Of a stretch of 64,000 nt of DNA, positions 59,801 to 64,000 are shown piece by piece. The DNA is from Marsupella aquatica. Its lineage: Eukaryota > Marchantiophyta. Below the pieces are notes generated by a model. That model made no database searches. It saw only the letters and a program-made list of their open reading frames with translations, and was not told where the DNA came from. Every line of letters begins with the position of its first letter. Within the stretch, counting starts at the first letter, position 1. The DNA is taken from the NCBI GenBank assembly GCA_973895155.1, contig OZ316895.1, positions 7,750,001 to 7,814,000 of the forward strand, in the 5' to 3' direction. Position numbers and translations under genes: made by a program.

Positions 59801-62800
59801 AGCCGGGGGTATGCCCTGTGCACGTCATCTAGGAGAGCAGATGATGTGTGGATTCTTGATTGTGCTTGCTCTTTTCATATTTGTTACATTCGTGAGTTTT
59901 TTCAGTTCTTACTCTGTTTCAAACGGTTCAGTTCTGATGGGAAATGATCACTCCTGTCAAATTGAGGGAATTGGGTCTGTGAAGATTCAAATGTTTGATG
60001 GCGCTGTGCGCACAGTGTCCGGAGTCAGGTATGTACCTGGCATGCGTAAGAATCTGATTTCACTCGGTGTGTTGGATTCAAATGGTCATCAATGGAGCGT
60101 TATTGATGGTGAACTTCAAGTCAGGTCGGGAGAGACAGTGATTTTGAAGGGGAGTAGACAAAAGAATTTGTATGTGTTACAGGGCAATACTGTATGTGGA
60201 GAGGCCAATGTAACCAAGTCTCACGAGGAGATGACTCAACTGTGGCATTCACGGCTAGGCCACATGAGTGAGAAGGGTTTGGCTATCTTACGGAAGAATG
60301 GACTCATTTCTGATTTGCAATCTTGTAAATTAGAGTTTTGTGAGCATTGCATTCTTGGAAAGCAGCATCGTCGTGCTTTTGGTGTTGGAACTCATCGTTC
60401 CAAAGCGGTTCTTGAGTACATACATAGTGACGTGTGGGGTCCATCCCCGACTCCCTCACACTCTGGAAAGTTGTACTATGTATCATTTATTGATGATTAC
60501 TCAAGATTTGTGTGGATTTATTTCATGACGCATAAGTCTGATGTCTTGTCCATTTTTAAGAAATGGAAGGCCCAGGTGGAGAATCAGACTGGAAACACGA
60601 TCAAGTGTTTGGATACAAGGGTGAAGAGTTTGAGGTCAGACAACGGCGGGGAGTACACTTCAATGGAATTTGAAGAGTACTGTTCAGAACAGGGGATAAC
60701 TCGCCATCTCACCACAGTTTATACTCCGCAGCAGAATGGTGTCGCTGAGAGGCTCAATCGGACACTGTTGGAGCGGTCACGGAGTATGTTGAGCCAATCA
60801 GGTTTACCACAAGAATTTTGGGCAGAAGCTGTCAATACCGCAGCTTATTTGGTAAATCTTTCTCCTTCTAGTGCTATCAATTTCAAAACGCCGTTTGAGA
60901 TGCGCTATAAGCGGCAAGCAGACTATCATGGCTTGGTAATTTTTGGAAGTGATGCATATGCTCTCACACCAAAGCAGAATAGGACCAAGTTGGATCCTAC
61001 CTCCAGGAAATGTATTTTTCTTGGGTACCAGAGTGGTGTGAAAGCCTATAGGCTATGGGATCCTATTGCCTGTAAGCTCGTTGTCAGTAGGGATGTTTCC
61101 TTCAATGAATCCAGATTATTGAAGGAGGGGGAGAATACTCAGGTCTCCCGTACTGACAAAAGAAAATCTCCTATCCCGGATCTCGTTGAGGGGGAGATTG
61201 GTTATGAGGTGCATGACCGGAGAGAAGGAGTTGCTCCAATTATGGAGCTGGTTCCTGTGCCAGAGGAACCAGAGGAGTTTGTTGATGCTGGTGAGCAGCA
61301 AGTGGATGCTGTTGAGCTTCAAATTGTACCAGCACACGCAGATCAACCGGAGTCATCGGCTAGAAGAACATCTGGTCGCACTGTACGCGCTCCATCAAGG
61401 TATGGACAGTGGGTTGATTCATCTCAACTGCAAGAGGATGATTTTACAGCTGATGATGAGGGTGATGCGTTAATTTTGGAAGAAGGAGAACCTTCTTCAT
61501 TTCATGAGGCAAGTGCTTCAAAGGAGAAGCAAAAGTGGACTGCAGCAATGCAAACAGAGATGCAGTCACTAAAGGACAACAAAACTTGGGAGCTTGTTAA
61601 GCTGCCTAAGGGTCAGCAAGTGGTGGACAGCAAGTGGATTTACAAGCTGAAGGATAATTCCATAGGAGGTGGATCGAAGGTCTACAAGGCTAGATTGGTA
61701 GCAAAGGGATTCACACAAGAGAAAGGTGTGGATTACAATGAGGTCTTCTCACCAGTTGCTAAGTACTCTACAATACGACTATTGTGTGTACTTGTTGTAA
61801 TGTTTGGTCTGCTCCTAGATCAGATGGATGTTGTCACAGCTTTCCTCTATGGCACATTGGAAGAGGTGATCTTCATGAGACAACCGCTAGGTTTTGTGAA
61901 GAGAGGACAGGAGGAATTGGTTTGCAGATTGCTGAAATCCTTGTATGGGTTGAAGCAGTCACCAAGACAGTGGAACAAGCGGTTTGACGATTGGATTCGG
62001 TCACAAGGTTTTCACAGAAGTGTATTTGACCCTTGTGTGTATTTGAAACCGGTGAAGAATGTTGTCTTTGGGTTCATTGTTTTAGTACTTTATGTGGATG
62101 ACATGCTAATTGCAGCCAAGGATAGGTCTGAGATTGTTAAGCTCAAGGCACTGCTTAGTGCAGAGTTTAAGATGAAGGACTTAGGGCCAGCTAAGAGGAT
62201 TTTGGGTATGGAGATCACTAGGGACTTGGAGGCTGGCAAGCTATGGTTGACGCAGAGCAGTTATGCGAGGAAGGTAATTGCAAGGTTCAACATGGAGAAT
62301 AGCAAGCCAGTAAGTACCCCGTTGGCTCCACACTTCAAGTTATCATCAGCGTTCTGTCCTACGGATGACACAGAGAAGGGGTTGATGTCAAAGGTTCCAT
62401 ATGACAAGGCAGTGGGGAGTCTCATGTATTTGATGACTTGCACTAGACCTGATCTTGCCATGGCTATGGGCAAGGTGAGCAGGTACATGTCGAATCCAGG
62501 GAAGGTACACTGGGAAGCAGTGAAGTGGATTATCAGGTACTTGAAGGGTACCGTGGATCATGGTCTTTTATTTGATGCGAATGCAAAGAATGCTAGATCA
62601 TTGATTGGCTATGTAGATTCTGACTATGGACAAGATTTGGACCGAAGGAGATCAACAACAGGATACGTGTTCACACTTGGCGGTGGATGCATAAGTTGGA
62701 GGTCTACTTTGCAGAAGTGTATTGCTCAGTCTACTACAGAAGCGGAGTATGTTGCAGCTGCGGAAGCAGCAAAGGAAGCGATTTGGTTGGATAGACTTAT

Positions 62801-63074
62801 CACTGAAATGGGATTGCCACAGGGGAATGTGAAGCTCCATTGTGATAGTCAAAGTGCGCTCCACCTTGCTGTGAACCAGGTGATGGACAGCAGAGTGAAG
62901 CACATTGACGTCAGGTACCATTTTATCAGGCAGGCTGTGTCTGATAAATTGTTTGAGCTAGTCAAGATTGATGGTAAACTCAACCCGGCTGACGCATTTA
63001 CCAAAGTGATTCCTTTGGAGAGTTTCTCTAGACACCGTGACGTATTGCAGGTTTTGCAATTGCATCACAAGTAG
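59801..63074 (+). CDS. pol: Copia Pol (protease-integrase-RT-RNase H), split by stop and frame change
   Basis: The protease motif ILDCACSFH lies in the gag frame. At a run of six T (59897-59902) similarity moves to the next frame, which then stays open to TAG at 63072-63074. That frame holds the pre-integrase block (WHSRLGHM..C..C), the integrase core with Asp at 60429, Asp at 60639 (SDNGGEY) and Glu at 60748 (NGVAERLNRT), reverse transcriptase with VDSKWIYKLK, KARLVAKGFTQ and YVDD (62091-62102), and RNase H ending in VKHIDVRYHFIR. All catalytic residues looked for are present. Most Copia elements encode one continuous polyprotein. Here expression would need stop read-through plus a +1 shift, or the copy is defective and mobilised in trans. 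Confidence 0.9.
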
Positions 63075-63250
63075 AGTTTTCTTAAACATTCATTGTAATT
63101 ACTGATATATGCTCTTCCTCATTCCTATGTATTAGGCTACGGCTTAGTTCTGGTTTGCTCTAGTTAGAGAGGGAAACCGGTTTGGTTTCTGTCCAGAACT
63201 TCCCGCTGAGGGATCATATACATTGGCAGTATTACTCTCCCCTAGACCAG
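63075..63250 (+). other. 3' untranslated region of young Copia
   Basis: Short stretch between the pol stop and the polypurine tract, with no further open frame. Confidence 0.7.
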
Positions 63251-63265
63251 AGTCAAGGGGAAGAT
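63251..63265 (+). other. Polypurine tract of young Copia
   Basis: AGTCAAGGGGAAGAT directly precedes the 3' LTR. Confidence 0.85.
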
Positions 63266-63668
63266 TGTTGGGTATTTACTCTTACGTCTAGGTTAGGTAT
63301 GACGTGGTTGGTACAACAATGTGGGTTGGTACAACTATGTGGTTAGGTACAACTACGTGATTAGGTACAACTATGTGGTTAGGTACAACTATGTGGTTAG
63401 GTACAACTAAGTTGCACACTATATCATAAGAGGCATGTGTGCTTGGAGAGGTAGAACCAAGGCTCATTGTTATGGAGCCACTTGAGAGATAGGGAGAGCT
63501 TACACTGTGGAGACTCGGTATAGCCGACGGGCTTAGAGTTCAGTAAAGCTCTCTTGTGTGTTCCCGTGGACGTAGCCTCAAGGAGGTGAACCACGTATCT
63601 CTTGTGTCGACTATTGTGCGTTGGATGGTTCATGGGCTTGCCGTTGCGATCGTCGTCTATGCTCAACA
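63266..63668 (+). repeat. 3' LTR of young Copia (403 bp)
   Basis: Identical by eye to 57209-57611, including all six 18-bp repeat units. Confidence 0.97.
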
Positions 63669-64000
63669 AAAAGAACCAAAGTAATGCAAATAAAGGATTC
63701 CCTAATTAAAAAGAAAAGTGCTTGGACCTGTTATCGCAACACCACCTAACACCCACTTAACTGGTTATAAGTGAACTTTTATGAAAAAGAGAAATGCTTA
63801 AGGCCAAGTAGCAAGATACAAAGCACGTCTTGTAGCAAAATGATACACACAAATACCTGGGTGTGATTTTAATTTAACGTACGCCCCAGTCATGGATACA
63901 ATCACCTATAGGTACCTAGTTGGCTATTCACTAGGCCATAGGTTAATAATGCACGAAATGGATGTAGTAATTATGACATACTTACATGGATTATTGGATA
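63669..64000 (+). pseudogene. Old Copia element, 3' part: broken RT, continues past the window
   Basis: After the insertion, RT sequence appears with in-frame stops: RYKARLVAK, then a stop, YTQIPG, APVMDTITYR and HEMDVV. The last block is the start of the RT catalytic core. The integrase expected between the left part (protease/pre-integrase) and this RT is missing, so the host element had lost it before or at insertion. Confidence 0.8.

Larger units (their letters stand above)
57204..63673 (+). mobile_element. Young full-length Copia (Tork/Tnt1-like) LTR retrotransposon
   Basis: 6460 bp (57209-63668), flanked by the target duplication AAAAG at 57204-57208 and 63669-63673. The two 403-bp LTRs (TGTTGGG...CTCAACA) are identical by eye, so insertion was very recent. 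It has a tRNA-Met primer-binding site, a ~1.1-kb leader, gag, pol in Copia order (protease, integrase, RT, RNase H) and a polypurine tract. It lies inside an older Copia. Despite the fresh structure, a TGA stop and a one-base frame change separate gag and protease from the rest of pol. Confidence 0.97.

Noticed and set aside
57367-63669. Identical 81-codon minus-strand frames in both LTRs
   Set aside because: They are a by-product of LTR identity. LTRs do not normally code and the peptide is unrecognised.
1-64000. CRISPR arrays, rRNA genes, bacterial-type defence operons
   Set aside because: The tandem arrays have no constant-repeat and unique-spacer structure, and introns and LTR elements show plant nuclear DNA. 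No tRNA gene was confidently recognised, though a covariance-model scan would be needed to exclude one.

Overview
The window reads as plant nuclear DNA. It is gene-poor, its genes are split by GT-AG introns, and it is full of LTR retrotransposons of the Copia type, inverted-repeat elements and tandem repeats. Three protein-coding genes can be supported, and all three are recognisably plant: an ACT-domain STY/Raf-like kinase, a DDX6/Dhh1-class DEAD-box RNA helicase, and a LisH plus SRP40-C nucleolar phosphoprotein. The lineage cannot be fixed from sequence alone. Gene spacing and repeat content would fit a bryophyte, a lycophyte or another land plant. No bacterial-type operons, CRISPR arrays or rRNA genes were seen.

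Layout. 1-11.7 kb: AT-rich DNA without a supportable gene, with short tandem duplications. 11.76-12.39 kb: a non-autonomous Mutator-like element with ~165-bp inverted ends and a 10-bp target duplication. About 13.0 kb: a small inverted-repeat element. 17.9-20.6 kb: a four-exon kinase gene whose catalytic-loop Asp is Asn, so it is probably a pseudokinase. 22.7-23.6 kb: degenerate tandem repeats. 25.2-30.5 kb: a full-length but decayed Copia element on the minus strand. 30.9-31.8 kb: tandem repeats beside a ~590-bp inverted-repeat element. 31.9-39.3 kb: AT-rich intergenic repeats. 39.85-41.40 kb: the helicase, with an uninterrupted coding region. 43.5-46.5 kb: a mosaic of direct and inverted repeat modules plus a solo LTR. 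48.35-53.25 kb: the nucleolar phosphoprotein in seven exons, with a 201-bp coding repeat. 54-64 kb: an old decayed Copia element interrupted by a very young one (57209-63668) with identical 403-bp LTRs and a 5-bp target duplication.

The three genes act separately: signalling or transit-peptide kinase homologue, P-body mRNA decay and translational repression, and nucleolar or Cajal-body ribonucleoprotein chaperoning. They do not form a pathway. The points most worth following are the HRN catalytic loop, the stop and frameshift between gag and pol in an otherwise pristine young Copia, MYB-box-like repeats in the LTRs of both full-length Copia elements, the GC-rich cargo of the Mutator-like element, and a repeat module shared between the phosphoprotein promoter and upstream intergenic DNA. 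All alignments here were made by eye, without database searches.
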